DNA from: Paraburkholderia guartelaensis | GTDB lineage: Bacteria > Pseudomonadota > Gammaproteobacteria > Burkholderiales > Burkholderiaceae | Reading direction: 5' to 3' | NCBI RefSeq assembly: GCF_004353905.1 | Contig: NZ_SMOD01000026.1 | Coordinates: 31,023-95,022 of the forward strand | DNA: 64,000 nt | Shown here: in pieces, positions 8,373-17,309 of the stretch | Numbering within the stretch: position 1 is the stretch's first letter | How the letters are laid out: every line of letters begins with the position of its first letter | Made by a program: the position numbers and the translations under genes | The notes under the pieces: generated by a model | The model's database searches: none | The model's input: only the letters and a program-made list of their open reading frames with translations | Told to the model about the DNA's origin: nothing

Positions 8373-8404
8373 CGGGCCGTTAGCGGCCCGGCTTCTTCTT
8401 TTTT
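8373..8404 (+). terminator. Terminator of the small helical protein gene
   Basis: CGGGCCG at 8373-8379 pairs with CGGCCCG at 8384-8390 around a four-base loop. A pyrimidine-rich tract ending in six T residues follows. Confidence 0.75.
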
Positions 8405-8429
8405 GCCAACGCCTTTTCCCGCCGCCGGT

Positions 8430-9578
8430 TCATTCTGCACGCACCTTGAGGCGCCACAGCGACGTCAGTTCAGCCGCGCGCGCACGATAGAGCGGATCGC
8501 TGGGATCAGACGCTTTCGGGTGGCGCGGACGAATGTCCTCGCGGCCCACCACTTCGAGTCCCGCCTGCACGATCATCTCGACGAGCGCTTCGCGCGTACG
8601 CAGCCCGAGATGCTCCGCGAAGTCGGACAGAATCAACCACCCCTCGCCGCCCGGCTCGAGATGACCCTTGAGACCGCCGAGAAAGCCGCGCAGCATGCGG
8701 CTCTCGGGATCGAACACGGCGTACTCGATGGGCGACGCGGGACGCGCCGGCACCCACGGCGGATTGCAAACAATGAGCGGAGCGCGCCCCGTCGGGAACA
8801 GATCCGCCTCGACGACCTCGACCTGCGCGGCGTAGCCGAGGCGGGTAAGGTTTTCGCGCGCGCAGGCCAGCGCGCGGGTGTCCTGATCGGTAGCGACCAC
8901 GCGCTTCACGCCGCGCGAGGCGAGCACGGCCGCGATCACGCCCGTGCCCGTGCCGATGTCGAAGGCCTTTTCGAGCGACGGGAGCGCCGTGCGCGCCACG
9001 AGGTCGACGTATTCGCCGCGCACCGGCGAGAACACGCCGTAGTACGGATGAATGCGTGCCCCGTTCAGCGCCGCGATCTCGACGCCCTTCTTGCGCCATT
9101 CGTGCGCGCCGACGAGACCGAGAATTTCACGCAGTGACACCGCAGACGCTTCGCCATCTGCCGCGCCCCACGCCTCTTCGCACGCGAGCCGGACGTCGGG
9201 TGCGCGGCGCAGGTTGATGCCGTAATCGCCTTCGAGCGGAATCAACACCATGCCGAGCGTGCGGGCGCGCTGCGCCTGCGCCTGGCGATGCAGATGAAAC
9301 GCTTCGAGCGGTGAAACGGGCGCCTTGGGGGGGGCGGCCTTGTGCGGCTTGCGCTCGGCACGGCGCGCCATGGCCTGCAGCAATTGACGCGCGTTCTGAT
9401 AGTCGCCGCGCCACAGCAGCGCGGTGCCTTCGCAGGCCAGGCGGTACGCGGTGTCCGCAGTCGTGCGGTCGTCGGCGATAACCACGCGTTTGGGCGCCGG
9501 CACGCCAGCCTCGGAGCGCCAGCGCACCGTGCGTGGGCCTTCGGTGTCGGGCCAGGTAAGAGTGGGATGTTCGGTCAT
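8430..9578 (-). CDS. Class I SAM-dependent methyltransferase of the N5-Gln/N6-Ade type
   Basis: A 382-residue protein. Residues 1-190 form an accessory N-terminal region. The C-terminal catalytic domain has motif I (FDIGTGTGVIAA) near residue 200 and the NPPW active-site motif (VCNPPWVP) near residue 270. The NPPW/NPPY motif marks enzymes that methylate glutamine amides (PrmB/PrmC) or adenine and guanine exocyclic amines (RsmC/RlmG). The split layout resembles RlmG/RsmC-like or PrmC-related enzymes, but the exact target is undetermined. I chose the ATG at 9578; upstream in-frame codons read as implausible sequence. It is divergent from the DNA methyltransferase gene. Confidence 0.8.
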   Translation of the reverse strand: MTEHPTLTWPDTEGPRTVRWRSEAGVPAPKRVVIADDRTTADTAYRLACEGTALLWRGDYQNARQLLQAMARRAERKPHKAAPPKAPVSPLEAFHLHRQAQAQRARTLGMVLIPLEGDYGINLRRAPDVRLACEEAWGAADGEASAVSLREILGLVGAHEWRKKGVEIAALNGARIHPYYGVFSPVRGEYVDLVARTALPSLEKAFDIGTGTGVIAAVLASRGVKRVVATDQDTRALACARENLTRLGYAAQVEVVEADLFPTGRAPLIVCNPPWVPARPASPIEYAVFDPESRMLRGFLGGLKGHLEPGGEGWLILSDFAEHLGLRTREALVEMIVQAGLEVVGREDIRPRHPKASDPSDPLYRARAAELTSLWRLKVRAE

Positions 9579-9834
9579 AGGTTGGATATTCGGTGCGGCG
9601 GGCCAGTTCGTCGATTCACACCCGACCCGCGGGTGGGCGCAGCGGGGCGCCTCGCGCGGCGCCATCATATAGCACAGCGATGCGGCGCGTTCCGCCCCAT
9701 CGCCTTCGCAACGATGATCGCTCAGACGGGCGGTCGCGTCGACTCGGCCAGACGGCGTAAGACGAAACGCGCGCGCCCGGCAGTAAAATGTGCGCCGACC
9801 GTGCCCCGCCAGGCCACGCCCATCCGCCGAGACC

Positions 9835-12627
9835 ATGCCAGAAACCACCCAGCAGACACGCCGCGCGCGCGAACCGCGCACGCGCCGCGCCAGCGCCGGC
9901 GGTGGGCTCGACGAAGGCTTTTACGCCGAACTGCTGCACATCGTGGGGTTGCGGGAGAGCGTGTCAGGTGTCAGGCGTACCGTCGCACGACTCGCGCCGC
10001 ACGAGCGCTTGCGCGGCGCGCTGATCGAACTCGCGCTGTCGCGCCTGGCCACCTGCGATGGCGAGAGCCAAAGCGCGCGGACGGAGTCCGACCACTTCGA
10101 ACTTGCGCTTCGGCTTTGCATCGCATGGATCAGCCGCCTCGTTTTTCTCAAGGTGCTCGAAACGCGTCTGCTGACACTCCATGATGGCGATTCGACCTAC
10201 GCGTTTTTGAACGCAGAGCACATCCGCACATTCAGCGATCTCGACGCGCTGTGCGACGCAGTACTAGGCGCCGCCGACGACACGCCACCGGCTCGCTTCG
10301 CTCACCTTCCCCGCTTTGACGGTTCGCTTTTCGAGCCGCAAGACCTGGACCGAAGCCTGCTCGATATGAGCGCGCTCGACGAAAGCGCCACGCTGCCGCT
10401 TTTCCGGGCGACGGTACTCCCCCATGCGAGCGGCGAGCGGCACACGCTTGCGTATCTGCTCAATTTTCTCGCCGCGTTCGACTTCTCCGCCGGTCTGGTT
10501 GCGCGAGAGCCAACCGCGGCGAACAGGCGTTGCCTCGACGCCTGGGCGCTCGGGCTCGTCTTCGAAAAGCTCAACGGTTACCGCGACGGCGCCTGGTACA
10601 CGCCGGGCAGCGTCGCGATGCAGCTCGCCCGTCCCGCCATCACGCAGGCAGCGCTGAATCGCTTGAATCGCACCATGGGTTGGCGCTGCACGAACATCGA
10701 TCAGCTATCCGAACTGATCGGCGAATTCATCGGCGAATCGAGCGAAAAACGTGACGAAGCTCGCGCGATTCTGGACTCGCTGCGCATCTGCGATCCCGCC
10801 GTAGGTTCGGGGCATCTGCTCGTTTCAGCGCTCAACGAGTTGCTGGCGCTGAAAGTGCGCCTTGGCTTGCTGAACGCGCACGACCGCGAAGCTCTGAGTG
10901 CGTGCCGCATCGACGTCACCGCGGACCGTCTTTGCGTCACGCACGCGAATGGCGAACCGCTCAGCCGCGAGCGCGATGGCACGACCATCAGCACGATCGA
11001 AGCCGCGCTCTTTCGCGTGAAGCGAGACATCGCCGAGCACTCGCTTTTCGGTGTGGATATCAACGCGGATTCTGTCGGCATGGCGCGCCTGCGGCTGTGG
11101 ATCGAACTGCTCGAACACGCTGACTTCACGGTTTCGCTGCCGAACCTCGAGACCAACCTCAGAGCGGGCAACGCGGCGCTCAGCCGTTTTGACTTCGATA
11201 CGCCCCTGCGCGACCACGCTGAGCTGGTGGCGAACTATCGCGCGAGCGCGGCAAGACTGCGGGCGACAGCCACACCCGACGCAAGGCGCGCCGAAATCAC
11301 CCGATACGCACAACTGCGCGACGCGTTGCAAAACGCCCTCGCGAAGAACCAGGCCGAAGCGCCGCCCGAAGAAGCCACGGCGTTCGAATGGCGCATCGAA
11401 TTCGCCGACCTCCTCACCGACGACGGCGACTTCGAGCGCTTCGACGCCGTCATCGCGAACCCGCCCTATATCGACTCCGAGCGCATGATCAATGAGGGCC
11501 AGCGCGCGCTGCGCGAGAGGCTGGCGCGGAGCTGGCCGAGTGCGAGGGGCAACTGGGACCTCTATATCGTGTTCATCGAGTTGGGCCTCACGCTCCTGAG
11601 GCCAGGCGGCGCGATGGCGTATCTCACGCCCGACAAGTGGCTCTCGAAGCCCTTCGGCAATGCGTTGCGCGCACGGCATCTGGGCAAGATCGAGCGCATC
11701 GTCAGGCTCGGGCGCGACGTGTTCGAGCAGGCGCGCGTGGATTCGATCATCACGCTCTTTCGCGAGTCCGGCACGCCCGCCATCGCGACCGCGCGCATCG
11801 ATGGTGAGACGCTCACGGAGCTTGCGCAAACCGACAAAGGCACGCTCGAGACGCCATGGCCGCTCGATGCATTGCTCTCGCCGCACGCCGCGTTCGTGCA
11901 GCGATTCGCCGGTGCGCACGTGACGCTCGGTTCGCTGCTGCCCTGCGAAAACGCCTGCGCGACGTCGGACGCGTACCGGCTCGCGCCCCTCGTCGAAGCG
12001 GCCGACGGCCGATTCCAGCCGGACCACCACTACCGCGTGGTGAACACCGGTACGCTTGGCCGCTACGTCTCACGCTGGGGCAGCAAGCCGATGACCTATC
12101 TCGGGCGACGCTACGAGGCGCCCGTGGTCGAGCGCGAGCGCTTCGCGTCGACGTTCGCGAACGGCTACGGCGCGAAAGCCAGGGCAAAGAAGGTGATCGT
12201 GAAAGGCCTCACGCGGCTCGACGCGACACTCGATCTCGCAGGCGACACGATCCCCGGCAAGACCACGCTGATCCTGCGCTCGGACGACGAGAACCTGCTG
12301 AAGTTCGCGGCGGCGTTGCTCAATTGCCCGCTCTCGGTTTTCCTGATCCGCGCGCAGTACGGCGCGTCGAGCTACAACGGCGGCGTGGCGTTCACGAAAG
12401 CGATGATCGACGCCTTGCCTGTGCCGAGCTGCGCTTCGGTGCGCAGCGAGGTCGCCGACTGCGTGACCCGATTGCTGCACGCCGAGCAGTCCGGATGCAA
12501 CGCGCCGGAAGTCGACGACATCGCGCGCGAGATAGATCGACGCCTTTACCAGGCCTTTGGCCTGTCGCCAGAGGAGATCGACCTCGTGGAAGGCCACACT
12601 GGCTCGATCGTGCGCGAGGCAAACTGA
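9835..12627 (+). CDS. Eco57I-type DNA adenine N6-methyltransferase, no nuclease partner
   Basis: A 930-residue gamma-class DNA methyltransferase expected to methylate adenine in a specific duplex sequence. SAM motif I (DPAVGSGHLL) begins at residue 320, the catalytic motif IV (NPPYID) is at residues 542-547, and the C-terminal 230 residues look like a TaqI/Eco57I-type target recognition domain (FANGYGAKARAKKVIVKG, YGASSYNGGVAF). Residues 20-310 match the helical domain that sits between nuclease and methylase in large type IIG enzymes. The nuclease domain usually at the N-terminus is missing here, and no PD-(D/E)xK motif is visible. Neighbours are housekeeping genes. A GTG at 9790 is an alternative start and adds only 15 Arg/Pro-rich residues. 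Confidence 0.85.
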   Translation: MPETTQQTRRAREPRTRRASAGGGLDEGFYAELLHIVGLRESVSGVRRTVARLAPHERLRGALIELALSRLATCDGESQSARTESDHFELALRLCIAWISRLVFLKVLETRLLTLHDGDSTYAFLNAEHIRTFSDLDALCDAVLGAADDTPPARFAHLPRFDGSLFEPQDLDRSLLDMSALDESATLPLFRATVLPHASGERHTLAYLLNFLAAFDFSAGLVAREPTAANRRCLDAWALGLVFEKLNGYRDGAWYTPGSVAMQLARPAITQAALNRLNRTMGWRCTNIDQLSELIGEFIGESSEKRDEARAILDSLRICDPAVGSGHLLVSALNELLALKVRLGLLNAHDREALSACRIDVTADRLCVTHANGEPLSRERDGTTISTIEAALFRVKRDIAEHSLFGVDINADSVGMARLRLWIELLEHADFTVSLPNLETNLRAGNAALSRFDFDTPLRDHAELVANYRASAARLRATATPDARRAEITRYAQLRDALQNALAKNQAEAPPEEATAFEWRIEFADLLTDDGDFERFDAVIANPPYIDSERMINEGQRALRERLARSWPSARGNWDLYIVFIELGLTLLRPGGAMAYLTPDKWLSKPFGNALRARHLGKIERIVRLGRDVFEQARVDSIITLFRESGTPAIATARIDGETLTELAQTDKGTLETPWPLDALLSPHAAFVQRFAGAHVTLGSLLPCENACATSDAYRLAPLVEAADGRFQPDHHYRVVNTGTLGRYVSRWGSKPMTYLGRRYEAPVVERERFASTFANGYGAKARAKKVIVKGLTRLDATLDLAGDTIPGKTTLILRSDDENLLKFAAALLNCPLSVFLIRAQYGASSYNGGVAFTKAMIDALPVPSCASVRSEVADCVTRLLHAEQSGCNAPEVDDIAREIDRRLYQAFGLSPEEIDLVEGHTGSIVREAN

Positions 12628-12696
12628 CCGGGCAGCCCGGCGACGGCGTCCCGGCGAGTCGGCTAGTCTTGCTCATCCTCGCGCAGAGCAGACATC

Positions 12697-13647
12697 ATGG
12701 AACGGCTTCGATTCTTCAGTGCTTCCGACGAGAGCAGCGTGCTGACGCTATCGATCGCCACGACGTTGGTGATCGCCTTCATCGGCATTCTGTTCGGCCT
12801 GATCTCCGGCTCGTTTTCCATTGTGTTCGACGGCGTCTATTCGCTCGTCGACGCGAGCATGAGCGCGCTCGCACTCGCCGTCGTGCGCCTGATCACTTCC
12901 TATGCTGTCAACGTCGACCTGCCGCGCAAATGGCGCGAGCGTTTCACTATGGGCTTCTGGCATCTCGAACCCATGGTGCTCGGGCTCAACAGCACGCTGC
13001 TCGTGGGCGTGGCCGTCTATGCGCTGATCAACGGCGTCACCAACCTGCTCTCCGGCGGCCACGAGTTGCACTTCGGCCCTGCGCTGGTCTACGCCGTGCT
13101 CACCGTAAGCGCCTGCGTTGCGATGGCGGTGTTCGAATCGCGCGCGAACCGCCGGATCCACTCGGATTTCGTGCGCCTCGATATCAAGTCGTGGATCATG
13201 TCCGCAGGCATCACGGCGGCGCTGCTCGTCGCCTTCAGCGTCGGCTATGCGATTCAGGGAACCGCGTGGGAGCACCTCACGCCCTATGTCGACCCGGCGG
13301 CGCTCGTGGTGGTGTGCGTCGTGATCATTCCGATTCCGCTCGCGGAAATCCGCCAGGCCCTGCTGGACGTGTTGCTCGTCGCGCCCCCGGATCTCAAGCA
13401 GCATGTCGATGCCGTCGCGAAACGCTTCGTCGAGCGCTACGCCTTCGAGTATTACCGGGCTTATGTCGCGAAGGTGGGCCGCTCCCGCGAAATCGAGCTG
13501 TATTTCGTCGTGCCGCCCGACATGCCGGCGAAGCGCATCGCCGAATGGGACGCGATCCGTGACGAAATTGGCCGGGCCATAGGCGGGGACGAATCGCACC
13601 GCTGGCTCACGATCATGTTCACGAGCGATCCGGAATGGGCGGAGTGA
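12697..13647 (+). CDS. Cation diffusion facilitator-like membrane transporter
   Basis: A 316-residue inner-membrane protein with about five or six transmembrane helices between residues 18 and 225 and a soluble C-terminal domain, the general plan of CDF divalent metal exporters. The helix-2 DGVYSLVD motif keeps the two aspartates of the usual metal site. The helix-5 partner reads DFVRLDIKSW rather than the classical HxxxD, so metal choice and even transport are uncertain. It begins 70 bases after the DNA methyltransferase gene on the same strand and ends before a long hairpin. Confidence 0.82.
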   Translation: MERLRFFSASDESSVLTLSIATTLVIAFIGILFGLISGSFSIVFDGVYSLVDASMSALALAVVRLITSYAVNVDLPRKWRERFTMGFWHLEPMVLGLNSTLLVGVAVYALINGVTNLLSGGHELHFGPALVYAVLTVSACVAMAVFESRANRRIHSDFVRLDIKSWIMSAGITAALLVAFSVGYAIQGTAWEHLTPYVDPAALVVVCVVIIPIPLAEIRQALLDVLLVAPPDLKQHVDAVAKRFVERYAFEYYRAYVAKVGRSREIELYFVVPPDMPAKRIAEWDAIRDEIGRAIGGDESHRWLTIMFTSDPEWAE

Positions 13648-13676
13648 TGAATCTGGCGCGGGCGGGCGCAGAAAGC

Positions 13677-13711
13677 ACAAAGGGTTACGTGAGATTCACG
13701 TAACCCTTTGT
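13677..13711. terminator. Perfect 16-base-pair hairpin between convergent genes
   Basis: ACAAAGGGTTACGTGA at 13677-13692 is followed by GAT and its exact complement at 13696-13711. It lies between the end of the CDF gene and the 3' end of tRNA-Thr. The following T tracts are weak on both strands, so Rho-independent termination is likely but unproven. Confidence 0.65.
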
Positions 13712-13719
13712 CTTGAATG

Positions 13720-13795
<76 letters not shown>

Positions 13796-13813
13796 GTAGC
13801 CCGCTATTCTACT

Positions 13814-14311
13814 TCATTTCACGATCTTGAGGTGGCCCTTGCCGCCCTTGTTGCCGCCGTCGTCATCCTTGTCGGCAGCGCGCGTCACAACCGGCGCAGC
13901 GGGTTCCTCGGCAGGCTCGTCGCGCACTGCTTGTGCCTCATGCGCTTCGGCTTCTTCGTGGTCCTCGGAGGACAGCACGTCGTCCGCGTCGCCAGGCGGC
14001 GACTCGACCGGGAACGCCATGCCCTGACCGTTCTCGCGCGCGTAGATCGCGAGTACGTTCGACACCGGCACCTCGATCTTGTGCGACTTGCCCGAGAAGC
14101 GCGCGTGGAACTCGATCATCTCGTTGCCCATCTGCAGCTGGCTCGTCGCCTCGAAGCTGATGTTCAGCACGATCTCGCCGTCACGCACGAACTGGCGCGG
14201 CACGCGCGTGCGGTTATCGACCCGCACCGCGATGTGCGGCGTGAAGCCGTTGTCGGTGCACCACTCGTACAGCGCGCGCAGCAAATACGGCTTGGTGGAA
14301 ATCTCTTGCAT
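13814..14311 (-). CDS. sspB: ClpXP protease specificity-enhancing factor SspB
   Basis: A 165-residue adaptor that delivers ssrA-tagged and some other substrates to ClpXP. Residues 1-105 form the substrate-binding domain (STKPYLLRALYEWCTDNGFTPHI, then FSGKSHKIEVPVSNVLAIYARENGQGM). An acidic, Ala/Glu/Asp-rich flexible linker follows. The last residues (GHLKIVK) match the short ClpX-docking motif. The ATG at 14311 has AGGA eight bases upstream; an ATG five codons earlier is less likely. It lies 79 bases behind sspA, the conserved sspA-sspB order. Confidence 0.95.
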   Translation of the reverse strand: MQEISTKPYLLRALYEWCTDNGFTPHIAVRVDNRTRVPRQFVRDGEIVLNISFEATSQLQMGNEMIEFHARFSGKSHKIEVPVSNVLAIYARENGQGMAFPVESPPGDADDVLSSEDHEEAEAHEAQAVRDEPAEEPAAPVVTRAADKDDDGGNKGGKGHLKIVK

Positions 14312-14390
14312 CAACAATCCTTTCACGAGGCGGCGTCCACACCCACGCTGCGTACGCCGCCTCTGTTACCTGCAACTGCCAGGATACTGC

Positions 14391-15002
14391 TTAACGGCGC
14401 ATGACCTTTTCAGACGGCGTCAGCGCTTCGATATACGCCGGACGGCTGAAAATGCGCTCAGCATACTTCATGAGCGGCGCGGCATTCTTCGACAGCTCGA
14501 TGCCGTAGTGGTCGAGGCGCCACAGCAGCGGCGCGATTGCGACGTCGAGCATCGAGAACTCTTCGCCCAGCATGTACTTGTTCTTCAGGAAGATCGGCGC
14601 GAGCTGCGTGAGGCGGTCGCGGATCGCGAGGCGCGCCTTCTCGTGGTTCTTCTCGGCCGCCTTGCCCTTCTCGTTTTCGAGCGTGCTCACGTGCACGAAC
14701 AGTTCCTTCTCGAAGTTGAGCAGGAACAGACGCGCGCGGGCGCGCTGGACCGGGTCGGCCGGCATCAGCTGAGGATGCGGGAAGCGCTCGTCGATGTACT
14801 CGTTGATGATGTTCGACTCGTACAGAATCAGGTCGCGCTCGACCAGAATCGGCACCTGACCGTACGGATTCATCACGGCGATGTCTTCCGGTTTGTTGAA
14901 CAGGTCGACGTCGCGGATTTCGAAGTCCATGCCCTTTTCGAACAACACCAGCCGGCAGCGCTGGGAGAACGGGCAGGTAGTGCCGGAGTACAGAACCATC
15001 AT
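14391..15002 (-). CDS. sspA: Stringent starvation protein A, GST-fold RNA polymerase-associated factor
   Basis: A 203-residue protein with a thioredoxin-like N-terminal domain (MVLYSGTTCPFSQRCRLVLF, then NPYGQVPILVERDLILYESNII) and an all-helical C-terminal domain, the fold of glutathione S-transferases. SspA binds RNA polymerase and supports acid and starvation responses; it is not expected to be an active transferase. Position and order (petABC, sspA, sspB) are conserved across betaproteobacteria. A terminator hairpin separates it from petC, so sspAB should also have its own promoter. Confidence 0.95.
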   Translation of the reverse strand: MMVLYSGTTCPFSQRCRLVLFEKGMDFEIRDVDLFNKPEDIAVMNPYGQVPILVERDLILYESNIINEYIDERFPHPQLMPADPVQRARARLFLLNFEKELFVHVSTLENEKGKAAEKNHEKARLAIRDRLTQLAPIFLKNKYMLGEEFSMLDVAIAPLLWRLDHYGIELSKNAAPLMKYAERIFSRPAYIEALTPSEKVMRR

Positions 15003-15042
15003 GATTTACATTTCCTCAATAAACCCAAAAGGCCAGCGGGCG

Positions 15043-15078
15043 AAAAAACCGCCTGACGGTCCCTGAACCGTCAGACGG
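15043..15078 (-). terminator. Terminator of the petABC operon
   Basis: CTGACGGT at 15053-15060 pairs with ACCGTCAG at 15067-15074. The stem is extended by a further three pairs beyond one mismatch. Reading leftwards it is followed by a GGTTTTTTCG tract, a good intrinsic terminator 40 bases past petC. Confidence 0.8.
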
Positions 15079-15116
15079 CATCTCGTCGCACCGGCCCCAC
15101 GTCGGTCAGGACGTGC

Positions 15117-15902
15117 CTATTTGATATCTTTCCAGTACGCGGCGTTCAATCGCCACGCGAAAAAGCTCAAGACGCCGAGGAACAGGAGCACCCACACGCC
15201 AAGCTGCCTGCGGGTTTTCTGCTCGGGTTCGGCCATCCAGCCGAGGTAGGCCACCAGGTCGGCCACGTCGGCATCATAATCCACAGGCGATAGCGTTCCA
15301 GGCGTGACCTGCTGGAACCCCGCAAAGCGACGGACTTTTTCCCCGGTTTCCTCGTCCGTCGTGTCCTCGAACTTCGCCGTGCGTATGCCCTGCAACTGCC
15401 ACAGCACGTGCGGCATGCTCACGTTTTCGAACACCAGATTGTTCCAGCCGGTCGGCCGCGTATCGTCGCGGTAGAAGCTGCGCAGGTACGTGTACAGCCA
15501 GTCGCGCCCTTTCGCCCGCGCTTCCACGGAGAGGTCCGGCGGCGCTACGCCGAACCACGCCTTCGCGTCGTCCGGGCGCATCGCGATGGACATCGTGTTG
15601 CCGACCTTGTCGGTCGTAAACAACAGATTATCTTCGATTTGCTTCTGCGGAATGCCTAGAACCTGCAACCGGCTGTAGCGCATCAAGTTCGCACTATGGC
15701 AATTCAGACAATAGTTTACAAACAATTTGGCGCCGTGTTGCAGCGAAGCAAGATTTTCGCCGTTATCGGGAGCGCGGTCGAGCGGAATGTTTTCCTGCGC
15801 CGCCACTGATCCGACCCCAAAGGCACATGAGAGCGCCAGCGCGGCCAAGCCGGCCCGGACGCTCGCCTTCACGAGCGTCGAAAAAAGAGAACGTTTCGTC
15901 AT
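15117..15902 (-). CDS. petC: Cytochrome c1 subunit of the cytochrome bc1 complex
   Basis: A 261-residue periplasmic haem protein that passes electrons from the Rieske centre to soluble cytochrome c. A cleavable signal peptide ends near AAQE at residues 34-37. The haem c attachment motif CLNCH is at residues 65-69, a methionine-containing segment follows (NTMSIAMRPDDAKAW), and a C-terminal helix anchors it. The ATG at 15902 has GAGGAAG immediately upstream; an ATG six codons earlier is less likely. It follows the cytochrome b gene by 18 bases. Confidence 0.95.
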   Translation of the reverse strand: MTKRSLFSTLVKASVRAGLAALALSCAFGVGSVAAQENIPLDRAPDNGENLASLQHGAKLFVNYCLNCHSANLMRYSRLQVLGIPQKQIEDNLLFTTDKVGNTMSIAMRPDDAKAWFGVAPPDLSVEARAKGRDWLYTYLRSFYRDDTRPTGWNNLVFENVSMPHVLWQLQGIRTAKFEDTTDEETGEKVRRFAGFQQVTPGTLSPVDYDADVADLVAYLGWMAEPEQKTRRQLGVWVLLFLGVLSFFAWRLNAAYWKDIK

Positions 15903-15920
15903 ATCTTCCTCGCTCGTCAA

Positions 15921-17309
15921 TTAATGGGGCTTGAACCGCACGCGCTCGGGCGGCTGCTTGAAAGTGCCAAGCGGCGTCCAGAACGGCATGCCGAGGAAGA
16001 AAGCGAAGTAGACGAGCGCGCAGATCTGGGCGATCAGCGTGGCCGCCGGCGATGGCGGCTTCGTGCCAAGGAACGCGAGCGTCAGGAACGCCAGCACGAA
16101 GATGCCGAGAAATACCTTGTGGAAGAACGGCCGGTAACGGATCGACTTCACCGGCGAGCGGTCGAGCCACGGCAGGAAAAAGAGCGAGATCACCGCCGTA
16201 CCCATCACCACCACGCCCCAGAACTTCGACTCGGTGAAGTACATGGCGAGGATCACGAGCACCGCCAGCACCGGCAGCCCGGCGCGCCATTTGCCGCGGG
16301 CGCGCACCAGCGCGAGCAGCCCGAGCAGCGCGATCACGATCATCAGCACGATCTTGAACGGGTCGGTGGTGGCGCGCAGCATCGCGTAGAAAGCCGTGAA
16401 GTACCAGACCGGCGCGATTTCGGGCGGCGTTTGCAGCGGGTTGGCCGGCACGAAGTTGTTCGCCTCGAGGAAGTAGCCGCCCATCTCCGGTGCGAAGAAC
16501 ACGATCGCCGCGAAGATCATCAGGAAGATGCACACGCCCATGAAGTCGTGCACCGAGTAGTACGGATGGAACGGGATGCCGTCGAGCGGCACGCCGTTCG
16601 CGTCCTTTTTCGCCTTGATCTCGATGCCGTCCGGGTTGTTCGAGCCCACTTCGTGCAACGCGATGATGTGACAGATCACGAGCCCGACCAGCACCAGCGG
16701 AATGGCGATCACGTGGAACGCGAAGAAGCGGTTCAGCGTGACGTCCGACACCACGTAGTCGCCGCGAATCCACAGCGAGAGGTCCGGGCCGATGAAGGGA
16801 ATCGCCGAGAACAGGTTCACGATCACCTGCGCGCCCCAGAACGACATCTGGCCCCATGGCAGCAGGTAGCCGAAGAACGCTTCGGCCATCAGGCACAGGA
16901 AGATCGCGCAGCCGAAGATCCACACGAGCTCGCGCGGCTTGCGGTACGAGCCGTACAGAAGCCCGCGGAACATGTGCAGATACACGACCACGAAGAACAT
17001 CGAAGCGCCCGTGGAGTGCATGTAGCGGATGAGCCAGCCCCACGGCACCTCGCGCATGATGTACTCGACCGACGCGAACGCGAGCGTCGCATCGGGCTTG
17101 TAGTTCATGGTGAGGAAAATGCCGGTGATGATCTGGTTCACCAGCACGAGCAATGCGAGCGAGCCGAAGAAGTACCAGAAGTTGAAGTTCTTCGGCGCGT
17201 AGTACTCGGAAGCGTGAGCGCGCCAGCTCGCCGTCATTGGAAAGCGCTTGTCGATCCAGCCTTGCAGCCCGGCCGTCTCCACCACTTCCTTTTCGGTTCC
17301 CGTCGCCAT
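15921..17309 (-). CDS. petB: Cytochrome b subunit of the cytochrome bc1 complex
   Basis: A 462-residue integral membrane protein carrying the two b haems and both quinone sites of complex III. Both bacterial cytochrome b halves are present: the N-terminal four-helix haem bundle (RYMHSTGASMFFVVVYLHMFRG and FHVIAIPLVLVGLVICHIIALHEVGSNNP), the Qo-site PEW-like segment (TPPEIAPVWYF) and C-terminal helices. The length suits a full-length rather than split b6-type protein. Its ATG overlaps the TAA of petA by one base, so translation is coupled. Confidence 0.96.
   Translation of the reverse strand: MATGTEKEVVETAGLQGWIDKRFPMTASWRAHASEYYAPKNFNFWYFFGSLALLVLVNQIITGIFLTMNYKPDATLAFASVEYIMREVPWGWLIRYMHSTGASMFFVVVYLHMFRGLLYGSYRKPRELVWIFGCAIFLCLMAEAFFGYLLPWGQMSFWGAQVIVNLFSAIPFIGPDLSLWIRGDYVVSDVTLNRFFAFHVIAIPLVLVGLVICHIIALHEVGSNNPDGIEIKAKKDANGVPLDGIPFHPYYSVHDFMGVCIFLMIFAAIVFFAPEMGGYFLEANNFVPANPLQTPPEIAPVWYFTAFYAMLRATTDPFKIVLMIVIALLGLLALVRARGKWRAGLPVLAVLVILAMYFTESKFWGVVVMGTAVISLFFLPWLDRSPVKSIRYRPFFHKVFLGIFVLAFLTLAFLGTKPPSPAATLIAQICALVYFAFFLGMPFWTPLGTFKQPPERVRFKPH

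Noticed and set aside
11856-13562. A 568-codon frame spanning the methyltransferase and CDF genes
   Set aside because: It crosses two real genes in another frame and is Arg/Ala-rich without motifs.
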